Origin: Arbacia lixula | Lineage: Eukaryota; Echinodermata; Echinoidea; Arbacioida; Arbaciidae | Length of the DNA stretch: 64,000 nucleotides | Assembly (NCBI GenBank): GCA_963669155.1 | Contig: CAVLGW020000023.1 | Location: 15,001-79,000 of the forward strand | Reading direction: 5' to 3' | Shown here: one piece after another, positions 25,201-39,200 of the stretch | Layout: every line of letters starts with the position of its first letter | Position numbering within the stretch: the first letter of the stretch is position 1 | Notes under the pieces: model-generated | The model's input: only the letters and a program-made list of their open reading frames with translations | Database searches by the model: none | Told to the model about the DNA's origin: nothing | Made by a program: the position numbers and the translations under genes

Positions 25201-28200
25201 TTGCACATGATTTTCTTCTGTTTATCAGATCTTTGTGAAGAGCTTGCTTGTCAGAATGGGGGCACATGTAACCCACACGATGGCTTTGCCTACTGTACAT
25301 GCGCCAGTGGCTACACAGGACTGAACTGCAGTGAAGGTAAGAAAGAGTCAGCTTTGTTCCTATTTGTGAGATGTCCTGTGGGCCAAAGAATATTCACTAG
25401 ACTAAGATGTAAATTGTCCATCTTGGTGCTCAATATGTTGATGTTATCTCTTCCTCACAGTTTCTGTCTTTGCGCCTCATTCTATACTAGATCTGACTGG
25501 CTGCCATGAGCTACCTGACAATAATCGGAATTCATAAGTTGGTGTTTTCTATTCAGAAATGGTGGGAGTGTCATTTCAGGGATTGTAACAATGGTCCAAT
25601 TATTGATAAATAATGCATTGGTCCAGGCTCTCACTATATGATGGTCATTTTTCAGCCTGGGTAACAAAATGTTAAATCCATCTCATATTTCCAAGAGGAC
25701 CATCCCTGAACGATGAACATTCACATGAACTGCACATGCACGTGTGTACCTCGTTATTCTGAGACCAACTGTGAAACAGGCATATTGACTTTGATTAATA
25801 TCACTCCTTGCTACCTACCTTGTGCTGGATGAGGTGTCCTGTACATGTATTATGTTTGTTATACAATATGGACACACAGAACGCAATGGACCTCCACATA
25901 CATTTCTTTAATACGAGAGATTGATACATTGTCTTTCTTCTTTTGATATTATTTTTACCATGCAAGATATAAGATTACCTTTTTTCAGTTACCAAAATAT
26001 AGTTGTGATAATGTTATTTGGTTCAATGGGCTATTCAATTATTTTTATTTCCTCTAGATATTAACGACTGTGATCATGACCCTGTGAGTTCTGTGATATG
26101 AGAGATTGATACATTGTCTATTCCCTTCCTAACATCTTTATCATGCAAGATATTGACGAGTGTGATTCTATCCCTTGTGTGAATGGAGCTACGTGCACCG
26201 ATGAAGTGGATGGATATACGTGCACATGTGTGATGGGTTATACTGGGACCAACTGTGAGACAGGTATGTTGATGTCTTAGATTTATTCATATCAATTATC
26301 ATGAGGTGGAACTGGTACATAGAGCTCTTGATAAACGGTTGGAGCATCTTATGATCGCCTGTATCACATGATATGGTGCGTACGTTGAAGAACTCATCTT
26401 TTATATTATTTATTTTGTACTATTTACGAGGTCGTTTCTATGCTGCTGACCGATCCAAGGAGCATTTTTCCCAACAAAAATATGTGTTCGTAGATGACGT
26501 ATCACATTTTGGTCACTACCACGACACCAACAATCGCATAATTGGAACTCACTGAGCCGCCTAGATGTCAATTGTTTGTTATGCAAAGCGGCCTTTCACC
26601 AAATCATCTTGACTTACCCTCAACACTACTCATCCAACATATCAATGCTAAATGTTGCAAAATGTTGCGAAATATAAAATGTTAATGATACTGTTGCTGT
26701 TTTTTTTTATACTTGAAATTAATCTACACTTGTTTATGGTTCATTGAAAATTCGCCTCGCATTTCGATGTAAATACGAGATAAGAAATAAGAAATAAGAA
26801 ATAAATATTGTAAATCCTACTTTTTTTCTTAAAAAATGTAATTGTTTTGAGTTATGCTTTGTTACCCAAGTTATTACGTGTTAGTATGATTATTATTTGA
26901 TTATGTTTATTGTATGTTTGCATGAATGTCATTTACCTGGCAGACACTTCTCACCACTTTTTCCCCCCTTTATCCGTAATTATTAATAATTGATCAGATT
27001 ATCCTTAGTCAACGTTATATATATAAAAAATACTCATCCGGCCTTAGCGCGAATCTCGCATCAGATATTTTCAACTCTTCTCTTTCTTTTTTTTTTGTTT
27101 TCACACTTTCTTGAAATCTCATGTATAGCCCCCCAATATCGACGACTTTGCGTCAACAGGTCTAACGGATGACGCAGATCTCTGCACTAAAGATCCGAAT
27201 ATCAACCCTCCATCAACCTCAATTTATTAATAAATTTGACAAAAATGATGACACTCCGTATACGAATGTACACAACTCCACACAAACACAACTTGCTGGT
27301 GTATTGAGTACCAACCCTTTCACCTTCTCTCTAATGCATATTGATACCAGATTTCTCGATGACACTTCCGAATAACGATGGAAAATATAAATTAAGATAT
27401 ATCGGTAGAAAGATTAACAGAAACGTGGCTTCATGACCACGACTCTTTTAATAATCCCGTTTCGTAATGTATTCTCATCTTTCCCCCTAACTACGTAGTA
27501 ACACCTTATTATATTTACCGACATGTCGTGTCGTATTTCAGTTTCAATGGGTAAAATGCACTCTGAATCTGTAAGTTATTGTTACTAGGAATAACCTCGG
27601 ACAAGCTTAAGCGTTAAAAATACGAATAAGGAAAAGTACAAAGAGCACAACTACATATTATTTATGTTCGTCATTTGTAAAATCACAACAAGTAAGACCA
27701 ATAGGTACATTAATATGGTATAGATCCTAAAAAAGATTGTGTGAGAGAGAATATATGAACTATTAACATAAGTGTATCATTATTTTTTTATGGATATTGT
27801 CGGGGGCGCGTCCAACCCATGTGAAAATTGCACATTTGCTCCAATGCAGTAAAGGGATGCACGTGCATGTGTGTAGAAAGCCACACTGAGACCACTAGTG
27901 ACTTTGGTATGCTCCCTTGTCTACATGATGTATTAATGACTATTGTCAATAAAACAAGTAAATTCATTGATTATCTTACAAAGCATGATATATGGTTTGG
28001 TAAACTAGCGTTACGAGTGTGCATTAGTTAAGCCATAGTGCAAAGCGAGATTTTAGAACATAATTGAATGTTCAAGTTTTTATAAAACAAAAGGTTGATA
28101 TAAATTTCCGTTGTCAGAGAATCCAGATAATCAGAAATTCAAGCGAGGTTACGTTTTTTTCTCCTCTCAAGATATTGGTGACTGCGAACCCTTTCCGTGT

Positions 28201-30213
28201 TACAATGACGCCACCTGCACCGATGAAGTAAATGGATATACGTGCACATGTGTACCGGGCTACACTGGGATTGATTATAACATAGGTATCACAAGTAACT
28301 AGTTGTAAAATGCAAATGTGACATTTGTATGGTGCAGTTAGTACAACAGTGGTACAGCATTAGTAACTGAAGTTGCTTTATAAGCAGTTGGGCAAATTAA
28401 TGAAATTCATGTGACCTTGTCTTTCCTCCACCCTAGATATCGGCGGCGAATGTGCGTCGTATCTATGTCAAAATGGTGCCACTTGCATTGACGACGTGAA
28501 CGGATATACGTGCACGTGTGCACCCGGCTACAATGGCACTAACTGTGAAATAGGTATGTTACTATTCCATTTATGTTGATAAATTATTTTAAAATACCAA
28601 TGATATGAAGGATGTGAAAATAACGATGCTTGTGATTTGGAAGGAGATCATTGTCATCTCAAAGCACGTTAAAATTGATATGATTCTTACTGCAAAAATA
28701 ATTCATGTACACAAAGAATTGCATAACTTTTATACGTGCACGTGTGCACCTGGCTACATTGGGGTTGATTGTAGCGTAGGTATGTTCCGTATCTCTTTTC
28801 TGTGTAATGTATCACTAACTAGCGGTTCGGTTTATGAAATATTCAAGAATAGTCATTAATGCTTAATGATGATGCATATACGCTTTATAAATAACAAATT
28901 ACGGTTTTAGCTATTTTCACTTTTTTGTTTCAGTTCATGTTTAAGTTTTATCCCGTACAACACTTCACAAAACAAACATTTAATCAATCTAGGGAAAAAA
29001 ATTATATTAAGGAATTGATATGTATACAGATCGAATACCGCGGCGACGTTTTCCCCCGGCGTTTTCCTGTTTGATTTATTGAGTTTCGTGTACAATTTCA
29101 TCTAACAAACCACTTTTTCCTCAGTGTCCTTTGTTCCAAGCAGGTATCAGAGACGTCTCCTCACTAACGGGCAACGTTAGTCTCGAGGACGTCGCCGTGT
29201 CCTGATGGCGAAAAAGGAACATTGCTTTTAAAGTACCCGCTACTCCCCGGAGAACCAGCTAGTCTCCAGGAGACGTCGCGACTAAGTAAAAACTATGTCG
29301 CCAACAAGTCGTGAAAATAAGGAAGTGACGGGTGTTTAATACTTGAACATGATGCAAGAAAGTGTATATTACAGATAATGCAAGCCTTACGAGAATCTAT
29401 GCCTTCCATCATTTGGTTGAGTAATCTATCCTCACATTTATATATTTTCTTTGTGTCTGTCACAGATCTGTGCACAGGCAGGTGCCAACATGGGGGAACG
29501 TGCATCCCTCTCGTGGGTGATGCAAGTTGTGCATGCCCTCCAGAGTATACAGGGAGCCAGTGTGAGGCAGGTAATATCAAGTATGAATGGTGGATATTGC
29601 AAGCAGCCTTTATGATTGTGTTCTTGTTACATTATGTGCCGTATTCTCTTTTACACCACATTACTTTATTTTGCACAGGGGTGTGCTTTCAACGTGAGCA
29701 GGAACACGATTGTTGACGACGGGCAGTTTGGCACTTCCACGTTTCATCACATTGTTGCACTTTTATGTTCCACTTCTAAACGAAGCCTCTCTCATTGTTT
29801 GTCTGTTGCAGCGAAACAAACAAATGGCAATTCTCTGGCACTGACCGGCAGCTAACAGCCCCTCTTCTTATACCTTCCTTATAAATGAAACTACATGAGT
29901 CACAAATAGGATAAGAAGCTTTATATGAATTAACAAAAGTATCGGAACGATTTCTTTGGATTACACCGCAAGAAACGAAGAAAAAATAAAATATTAATGA
30001 AATGGTATCTCCGGTAAATGATCAAACTTCAGCATGTTCAATGTAAAGTAATTGTCATTGCACATTACCGCTTCTTTCTTGGATGTAAGAATGTTTTGAC
30101 GATATACTCGACGTAGTCAAAACCTTTCCCTGCAGTCTTTCAAAAACCCGAGGGTATATCATTAATGTATATATATATATATATATATATATACAAATAA
30201 ATATAAATAAATA

Positions 30214-30248
<35 letters not shown>

Positions 30249-33200
30249 AATGAAATTACATTACATATATATATAAATGAAATTACATACATTGTTTATT
30301 TCAGTATTTGATCCATGCAACTACCCCAACGACTGTAGTGGTATACGCATCTGTGTCAGCAACCTGACGACATTAACATACACATGTATCTGCCCTGATG
30401 AGTACACCATGGACCAATCGACAGGCTTCTGTGTGGAGATTGACAAATGCACGGAGCCGACACTCAATGACTGTGATGAGAATGCACACTGCTACCAGAG
30501 TGGCACTTCCTACACCTGCGTTTGTGCTTCCGGGTTCACTGGGGATGGGACCTCCTGTGAAGGTAAGTATTCATCTTGAATCTTGAGTCTCGTTTATCGT
30601 ATGTTACCGTGCCGTCATTGCCATTGGGCTGTGTATGTATAACAATGTTAAGCATTATATGACAAGCATCGACTTCCTCAATCTACTTCTTAAAACTGAA
30701 CGTAGTATACCAAACATTGAAAGAATGTTATCACAGTTGCGTCTTCTTATGGCGAAGCCTCGATAGCATACAAATATGTTTCATAATTGCCGTAATGAAA
30801 AATCACATACACATTTAATTACCCCCACCCACACCCAGTAAAATAAAATATATATCACATGAATAATAAATAATATCTCATAAAATAACACTTCCTCCAA
30901 CTGAGTCCTACATTGTGTTGATGGGGTATTATTTTTTGTACGTGCTATAATTCTATACTTAAACGAGTAATGCACAGAAATCCTGTAGAGCAGCATTTAA
31001 TTTGGCACACAAAGGATTAATTTGTTTGTACTTCCATGCCAAATGCAGTGGACCAACAGCCGTGCGACGCCAGTCCTTGTCTTCACGGCGCATGTGCGAA
31101 CGGATTAGATGGCAGCTTTGACTGCACGTGTGACGATCAATACGAAGGGGAATTGTGCAACGTCAAGAAAGATCCTATTTGTAAGTTTCATTGACTAATT
31201 AGGGCATTCCAGATAAAATAAAATGTGGTTTATTTGTTAAAGTTTTCACAAGCAGCCCCAGATGTTGAATTTCTCTAAATGAAATATTCTGCGTATGATA
31301 ATTCATGTTGTTCCAGGGGATACATTTGCATTGCGCCGTATTTCATGTTTAATGAGGAATAGAAATCAGACCAACATAATACGTACATGACGTATGGTCA
31401 AGTTAGATATCTTGATGTAACGTACTACTGTAACGAACACTTAACTTTTAAGTTCAAAGTGTTAAATTGGTATCCAACTATATTTGGAAGAAACTTTTGT
31501 AGCATCTGCCAAGATTGCATTAAATGAGTTATGAGTGGACTGTTTTCATCAGTCATTCGCCCAATTCATAACGAGCGGCATTTTATCTGGAACAGTTAGG
31601 CTGAAATGTTGAAGGCATGCAAATATATTACGAGTCGATTTCCTGTACCACATATCACCTGATGAAAGATTCTATATCATGATAATGTACACCTCATTGA
31701 TAAACATTTCAACACTAGTGCAAGTCAGTGTCACAACCTCGCCCGAAAGTCAGACAGTCGTAACCGCCCAGCGAGTGGAACTGAAGTGTGGATTTGAGAA
31801 TGTCGTCCAGTTCTGGTGGGAGAAAGATGAAACTAAAATCCAAGGAACCGACAACCAGAATACCTACGTCATCCTGTCGGCCAGACCCCTGGACATCGGG
31901 TACTATCGCTGCTACGGGGAAGGCAATCCAAACGGAGGAGGCACGGCCGCGACTAAAGCAGCTTCGATTTACATTCAAGGTAGATCTAGATTTGGTTAAA
32001 TAACATCTTAAAAAAGATGGTCTTTTAAAGAGGGAAATCAGTAAAGCATTTCCCCCTTAATTGTCGACGAAAACTGGACGTAAAAAAAAAAAAAAAATGG
32101 AAACGGATCTTTTAGTATGCCTTTCATCATTGGATTTCTCCTTGCCCAGATCTGTCCAATGTAGTTATTACTGGCGCCAGATTCAACTACAGCGTGGGCG
32201 CACCCCAAGATTTGTTGGATTCATCCACAGCTACGTATCGGGAAACTGAGAACCTGGTCACTGTTTTTGTAAGTAATCATGTCATGGCCTTTTGGAGTGT
32301 TTGTTGCCTCGAGTTGGACGAATTGCCCCTGACTTGTTTGTATAGAGGTGGGATATACAAGTATACAGCCCCGTCCCTTAAATGTCATATTGCATGGATT
32401 TGTTTACTTCAATTACACTTTCGTAGATATGGTTGAACTAAGGTTATTAAGTCAACAAACGTTAAGTGAGGATAAACTCGAGTTTAACGGATGGATATAA
32501 TCCTCAATGAACACCAGTATCTTTAAGGTCTATTATCAATTGATTGTGATAAATTATGAAGTTCATTTAACCTGATCGGGTTGCGTGCACTTCGAGTTGT
32601 TATTCAGCTGCTTCCGCGATTTAAAATGTGGATTAGATCTACTGTCCCAATAACAATATGATTTTTTTAATCCGTAAATCAGCTCTTGATATGTCATCCA
32701 AGTAGAAGACTAACGAGTTCGCGGATAAAATGGTCCAATCACTTTTAACAACGTATATGGATATGGTACCAGGGTCACATTCTATATCATTTATCGATTA
32801 TTATGACGTGAATTACAAATGATATTAAAACACAGGTTCAATAACTTTTCTTTGAGAATGCGTACATCCTTAAAAAAAATATCTAGAAGGATCATTGACA
32901 AGATCTTACATAATTTGGTTGTAATCTAGTTGCAAACCGGCTTACCAAACACGGACGGTGTTGGTAATAGACCGCTGTCTGTGGTCGTTACGGACTTGCG
33001 GCCCGGGAGTGTCATTGCGGACTTCAACGTCTTCGTGGAAGACACACAGACGTCTCCGTTTGTCCTCCAAGACCTCGTCACTTCTTCCCTGCAACAGCTC
33101 GGGAGCCAAACGGGACTACTCGATACGACTCAAATCACAATCAACAGCACATGTGAGTTATACGCAACGCATTAAAACAATTATAATGTAAAGTCACGCA

Positions 33201-36200
33201 ATTTGGCCTGCCACGAAGCGTTATTATCTCGTCCTTTTTTTTATGCAAATGATAAATTTGTGTTGTGTTGGTGATGTGGCTTCATATATATTGACTAGAG
33301 CTGTGGTCTACGGGACAGGTGGTCTCCTTGACAGGTATATTGTATCAAAAAGTAGTAAAAAGTACACCTCTGGATCTATTAATTTTACGCTATTTCTTTT
33401 CAATGGTAATAGATGAGTTTCAAAGAGCTTCAACTCGTTACTGGTAGTAGAACTATCTGACATCAACCCGTGATGCTCTTTGGGAAGCGGGTAAAGCGGT
33501 ACTACTACTACCAGAGTTGGTGTTAACTAGGTGTCAGTGACATCCAGTATTTATGTTCTCTCTATTATATTTGGGAATTTCGTTTAGCAATCTGTCAGCC
33601 CACGGAGTGGACATCTCCATTTGGGCGCGTGTCATTTGGCGAAGGAGCTATTGGATCCTGGGCCAATTCTACTGGAATTACCTGTCCTTTCAACACGACA
33701 AATGGTTAGACTACTTATGACTTTCTTTGTATCGCAACTGTTTTAAATATTGCTGTTTTTCTGTACATCTACTCTATTTTCTATCACATATTTTTCAACC
33801 TTTTTGTCTATTCACTCTGAAAAAATGCAAACGATACTACAAACGTATTTCTCCGTAAATAAATCATACATGTAAAAGAAAATAAAAACACGAAATCATG
33901 ATTAAGGAATTTAGTAGAAACGGTGTTTCTTCTTCGTTTTCTTCCTTTATCTCTTTTCCTTCATAAACATCCTCGTCTGTTCCTTTTTTGAAATGTGCAA
34001 TATATCAGATATATTAATGGTTTGATAAACAAATGGTACTATTTATTTTGTACTTCTAGGCCTATAATTTTGCAAGCCCTGATCATTTATTCGACTCCTT
34101 CCACAGACATCAATATATGATTCTATTTTTAACGAGACATGTTTATAATTTCTATCCTAAAAATGTTTGAAACCATGTTTTGTCTAGTAGCTGCAATGTT
34201 CAGTCTGTATATTATCGCACTGAATCTTATAGGCATGTTCCTATCATCCTTCTGGGAGATATGTGGAAAAAAAATCTCATTCACTTAACGAATATATTTA
34301 CATGTGAACGATCTCAGAATTTACATTAGAAACCTGGCGTGGACTAGTAAGGATGTAATGAAGACCAATATTCATCAAACATGTTGTGTTTTGTTGCTGT
34401 CGTTAAATCTCCCCAAAGCTTACCAACCCGCTGGCAGGGCGCAGTGTGTGGGAGACAGAATCAGTTACGCTCAATGGCAGCCCGAAGACAACTGTGGACC
34501 ATTCCGTGACGTCACAGAACTGCTGACAGAAATCGAAGAGGTGTTAAATGCATTGTATGCTATATTGGCTGAGCTGTCTATAGTGGCCACTAAAATAATT
34601 CCCCGGAGAGATATCATGTGTTAAAGAACCTGTTTATAGCAGCCACCTGTCTATAAAGGCCACATTTTTGGTTTCCCTTGGGTGGCCACTATAGACAGGT
34701 TTCATTGTACTTCTATTATTACTGCATAAGTTCGGCCTAATGGCCTCATACAACGAACATTTTTGGCGTAATTGTGACATGTTTGTGATGAAGAACATTT
34801 CTCAGAACTCCAAAAAATACTTACCAAGTCGTACACGTGGCTGTTCTGCCCATCAAAACATTCACAAACCCGGCCGGTCAAAGCATTTGGCGCATGCGTA
34901 ATGTCCTCCGCAAGTGAGTGACGTCATGTTTTGCGAGCTCATTTGCAGTTCGCTGACTGAAAACTTTCACTTCAAGCCCCATAGAAAACTAATGATAACC
35001 CAAAAACTACACGTGAGCCCTTGCGGAAATTTCTGCCATAGAAGGTTGAACCTTCATAAATATGTATAGCGAGTATCATATTTATTGAACACCAGCCAGA
35101 GTCAAGTCAGAAAAGACAGACGCCCTGTCAATCGGTCGTATGATTTCAAAACAGTTTCATATCTTACATTTCTTTCCATCAAATTTCACATATTTATGAT
35201 TATGAAGTTCATTGAAAACTAGATGGGTTGGAAAGTTTAACTTCATAACTCGGGCGCAAAGCGATTAGACGCGAATGCAAATATTTCAGTCACCACGCTT
35301 TGGGATTGCCGTAGAAGTCCATTGCAAATCCAAATAGATCGGGTAAATAATGATATGCAAATTGGGGTTCTCCATCGCGCCTGATATTAACACTAAGCAA
35401 ATCAAACTTATTTAAACCACCCCTAAATGTGATTTAGTCTCCTGTTCGGCCGTATCCAAGGATGTTTAAAAAATGGATATCAATCTCTTTGATCGAGGAT
35501 TGGTACCGCCACTCAATATTCATGACTGGCAGCTGCTTTTAACAATATGAAGCATACGCGATTGCGTCATGTCAACCTGGATTTGACAATAGGTCATGCT
35601 TATTCCTTAACCTGTATACATTTAAGTTTTTTTTTTTCAAGAACTTGTATTTTTGTACAGTAGTTAATGAGGACAAGCGAACACTAATACTACTTTGAGC
35701 GAGGCTGGCCACATTTTTCAAGCTACTTTTCTGAATGGAAAATATGATAAAGTAACGTTTCCAGCAACTTTTTAATGGAATATCATGCGGAACAGTGTGA
35801 AATCGAGGCTTATGTACTGCAACTTGTTATTACATTTGGAGCCTTGTTGCTTTATAATAGCAATGTAATGAATATTTTTCGATTACATCTTAAAAGATGC
35901 ATTGTTAATATTACATGTTCAAAGAGTGCAAGAATCGACGGTGAGTAAATTTCCAGAAATTATGTGACGCAACCTTTTTTTCTTAATGCATCAATTTCAG
36001 GCTAAAAATATCCCGAGAATCAGCGTCTTTGGACGAGGGATCAAAGAGAGCATATATGTGTTGCATATGTAACAGTATGAGTATGAGTATAGTATGAGTC
36101 TGCATTAACCAAAGGCCTGATGGTACCCCGTATAATTCTAACTTTTCTTGGGTAGGCCTCTATCTACCATCAAATAGGTGTAAATTTGCCTAAGCATGGA

Positions 36201-39200
36201 TATTTACCTCAATAGAGGCTACTGTTATATAGCGTTTTTAAAGTGATACTTAAATGGAATATTTTACTCTTGTGGCCATTACCAGGTGCCCATTACCAAC
36301 GAGACCATATCAGTGGTAACAGAGCAGGTGGAAATCATCACAGAGAACACAGACCAAATCACCTCCAGTGCCATCACCGTCGTCTCCAATATCGCCTCAA
36401 ACATCGCCACGCAAGGATTAACTGGCACCCAGGTACGAGCATTGGTGATGATGTCTGAGTGAACAAAGTGGAAATGTGGACAAATTACAACGTACCAAGT
36501 CAGAAAGGTTACACAAGCGTAGTACACGCTCTTTCAGCGTGTGGTATGACGTAAACAGCATAGTCTGGTGTAACAAAACAAGATCAGATGGAATTCAGGT
36601 GACCAATGAGGCCTACCGGAACGAAACATTTTTTTTCTCTCTTTAATACATCTATGAACATAAACGGTGACAATTGGATTTGGCCATTAAATATTATTCT
36701 TCAGAATGAGAAATGAATGCTAGGAACGGAAGTTTATTTCGTGAAAGCAATATGAATATGTTTTTTTTTTCATTTTAAGACAATGCCCAGATGCTCACAA
36801 TCAATTTTAATTTTAATTTAAATTTAAATTTTAATTTTAATTTAATGTTGTTTGTGTAGGTTACAGCCTCTGTGACGAGCATTATAAGTAATATCGCCCA
36901 AGTCGACATGAACGAGCTGCTCGCCGCGGAGGAGGAGGATAACTCCATATCGAAGATCGTTCAGGTTTTCGAGGATCAGCTCAATAACGTAGACGTTGAG
37001 GAAGGCGAACCCTTCAACATTGCTGAGGAGAACATTGCCGTTCAGGTAACGCCCCAGCGGCTGTACCGAAGTGTTGTCGTCACGTCACATTGCTATGCAG
37101 GCTTCTGGTTCTAAACACTTTGAATGACAATAATTTTTATTAACACCTCACGGATAAAACTATATGAATATATCAGCACAAACATTGACATTGAAAGTTT
37201 CATCATATTTCATAGTAGGTCATGATACGTAAGACCCTTTTCCTAACTTGCAAAAGTAAGCATGTAAACAATCTTGAGGGGGAAAACCACGTATGTCTGT
37301 ATGCTTCTATGTACCCCGCTCGCACTACACACACTATGACTGGGTACAGTCCTCAAGTGAAAATCCTCCTCGCATATAAGTGTGTTTGAGATACGTAAAT
37401 GTCCTGCATTGATACAAATCAAGCTTTTTATGATTTATGTTATTAAATGTTATGTTTTATTTATACTGGTATCTTATTAAAGTATATTTCTATGATTTCA
37501 ATAAAACTGTAAAAAACAATGCAATTGGGCTCCGGCTGCCAACAAGTACTTTTCAGTAAAACGTTATTGAATTAAAAAAAGAAAACATTATTTGTATTTC
37601 TTATATGTTACATTCATACTATTATCTTGCTCATGACTATGTAAGTCAGTTATGGCTGCAACAAGTCACGTTATGAACCCGAAACGTGCCATTTGTGGAT
37701 TATCTTTCCATTAATACACTACTTCCAAAGAGTAGTACACTGTCTGATACACAAAGGGTTAAACCGTTGAATTAAAACATATATATTGCCATAGGTTCAG
37801 AGCATACCTACTCAAGAGCTAGAGCAGGGTCTGGTCCTGTCTGTGTCTGGTGACGGCTCCCCCGATCTCTCTGGGACCAACATCACTTCAGGGTCCCATG
37901 TGACAGACCAGCACGACACGGAATCGACGTTAATCGCACAGGTGCGCTATTTCTCTTCTCCCCACATCAATCAGCCTTTACTCTCGCCTTTCAATTCAAA
38001 GAAGATGTAAATATATTGAGAGAACAAGTACTGGAATGTGAAAAACATTTCTGCACGTTAATTCTGTCTTTGTACTTTGAAAAACAAACCCCGTTTAACT
38101 TCTTCCCTCATCATTCTCCCTTCACTCCCGCCTTTCACTTCAAAGATGAAAATAAACCATGAAGAAAAAAACAATGAAATGGGACACTGCATTTCTTAAG
38201 GTCATTTCTGTCATTATAATGTGAAAAACCTATTTCACATCTTCCCATTTACTCTTCATTTTCGTCTTTATGGCTCTACCTTCGCTCCAGGCATGTTTTG
38301 AGAAGGAGGCGGGAAGGCAATAACAGTGTTTGCCTGTCTGGAAAACGTGACCATGAAATAAAATGTTTTAAATTGAATTGAATTGATTTGAAAGGTAATA
38401 AAGGATATTTTAAGTTTGTTAAGTGTAAATTCCGTGTCAATTCATCTTCATGCATAAATATATATCTGCATATACGTATATAACAGAACCATGTAATGAT
38501 TGTATAGGTGAACATCCCACCTGACGTCACGGGGACTGAGGGGAACGAGAACGGGAGCAGCGTCCGCATCATCTTCACCATCTTCGCCACGCCCTCTCTC
38601 TTCATCTCGCGATCAGTGCAGAATTTCAGTGGAGAGAATGACGATGTGAATCGCACCGCCAACACCCCCGTGATCGCACTGAGTGTCGGTGGGGTAGTGG
38701 TGAAAAACCTCCAAGAGCCCGTCAACCTCACGTTTACAGCCTTGGAGGTAATCCTAGCCTCGTTTGATTTGTTGAACCCTCTCATTCCCATCGGCATGAA
38801 GATGTGTAGAAATTTAGTAGGATTGTCAATTAGAGGAATTGTGATGGTTAACATTATTTGTGTCAGGCAAAATGTTTCTGTATCGGATTTATGTGTATTA
38901 CGTGTGCTAGAAGTGCGTCAATGGCGCATACAGCTTATTGGATAAGGCATTGCTCATATTACAGTTTGTAAATTGAATATAGGATTCTTTTGCCAACTCA
39001 TGATATAAATGGTATTCATTAAATGAAATGGAAAGCCCTGGGAACGATGAAATGCAAGAATATATCCATGCACACAACATATGCACCATATCCACTTGGT
39101 GACTTGGTGACTGACGCTGTGTCAGACTGATCATATCATGTGACCGATACAATTCATCTTTCGAGATAAAAAAAAAAAATGTGTAGATTGTTCCTTTCCA

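Larger units (their letters stand above)
16926..25695 (+). repeat. 5.4 kb tandem duplication of EGF exons and introns
   Basis: Copy 1 begins after exon 3 (16926) and copy 2 after exon 11 (22364). Exon offsets are 5453 (17292 to 22745), 5440 (17918 to 23358), 5396 (18570 to 23966) and 5397 (19175 to 24572). Introns match over hundreds of bases with few differences: G-run length, a 46-bp deletion in copy 2, and a 560-bp insertion only in copy 1. Copy 2 ends near 25695. Confidence 0.88.
26264..28171. other. Intron with relic exon and MITE fragment
   Basis: Apart from the decayed EGF exon (27794-27905) and the MITE piece (27458-27612), only AT-rich sequence is seen, with a short aagaaat repeat at 26775-26805. 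Confidence 0.5.

Noticed and set aside
16926-25695. Reading the repeated EGF region as a CRISPR-like array or satellite
   Set aside because: Units are exons plus introns of one gene with conserved splice sites; the periods are kilobases long.
29811-29855. Possible short terminal exon after ctgttgcag in the intron before exon 30305
   Set aside because: 14 codons then a stop; acceptor is ordinary and no poly-A signal is close.
38276-38854. Minus-strand open frame of 192 codons
   Set aside because: Antisense shadow of the GAIN exon 38508-38747 extended by intron; no recognised domain.
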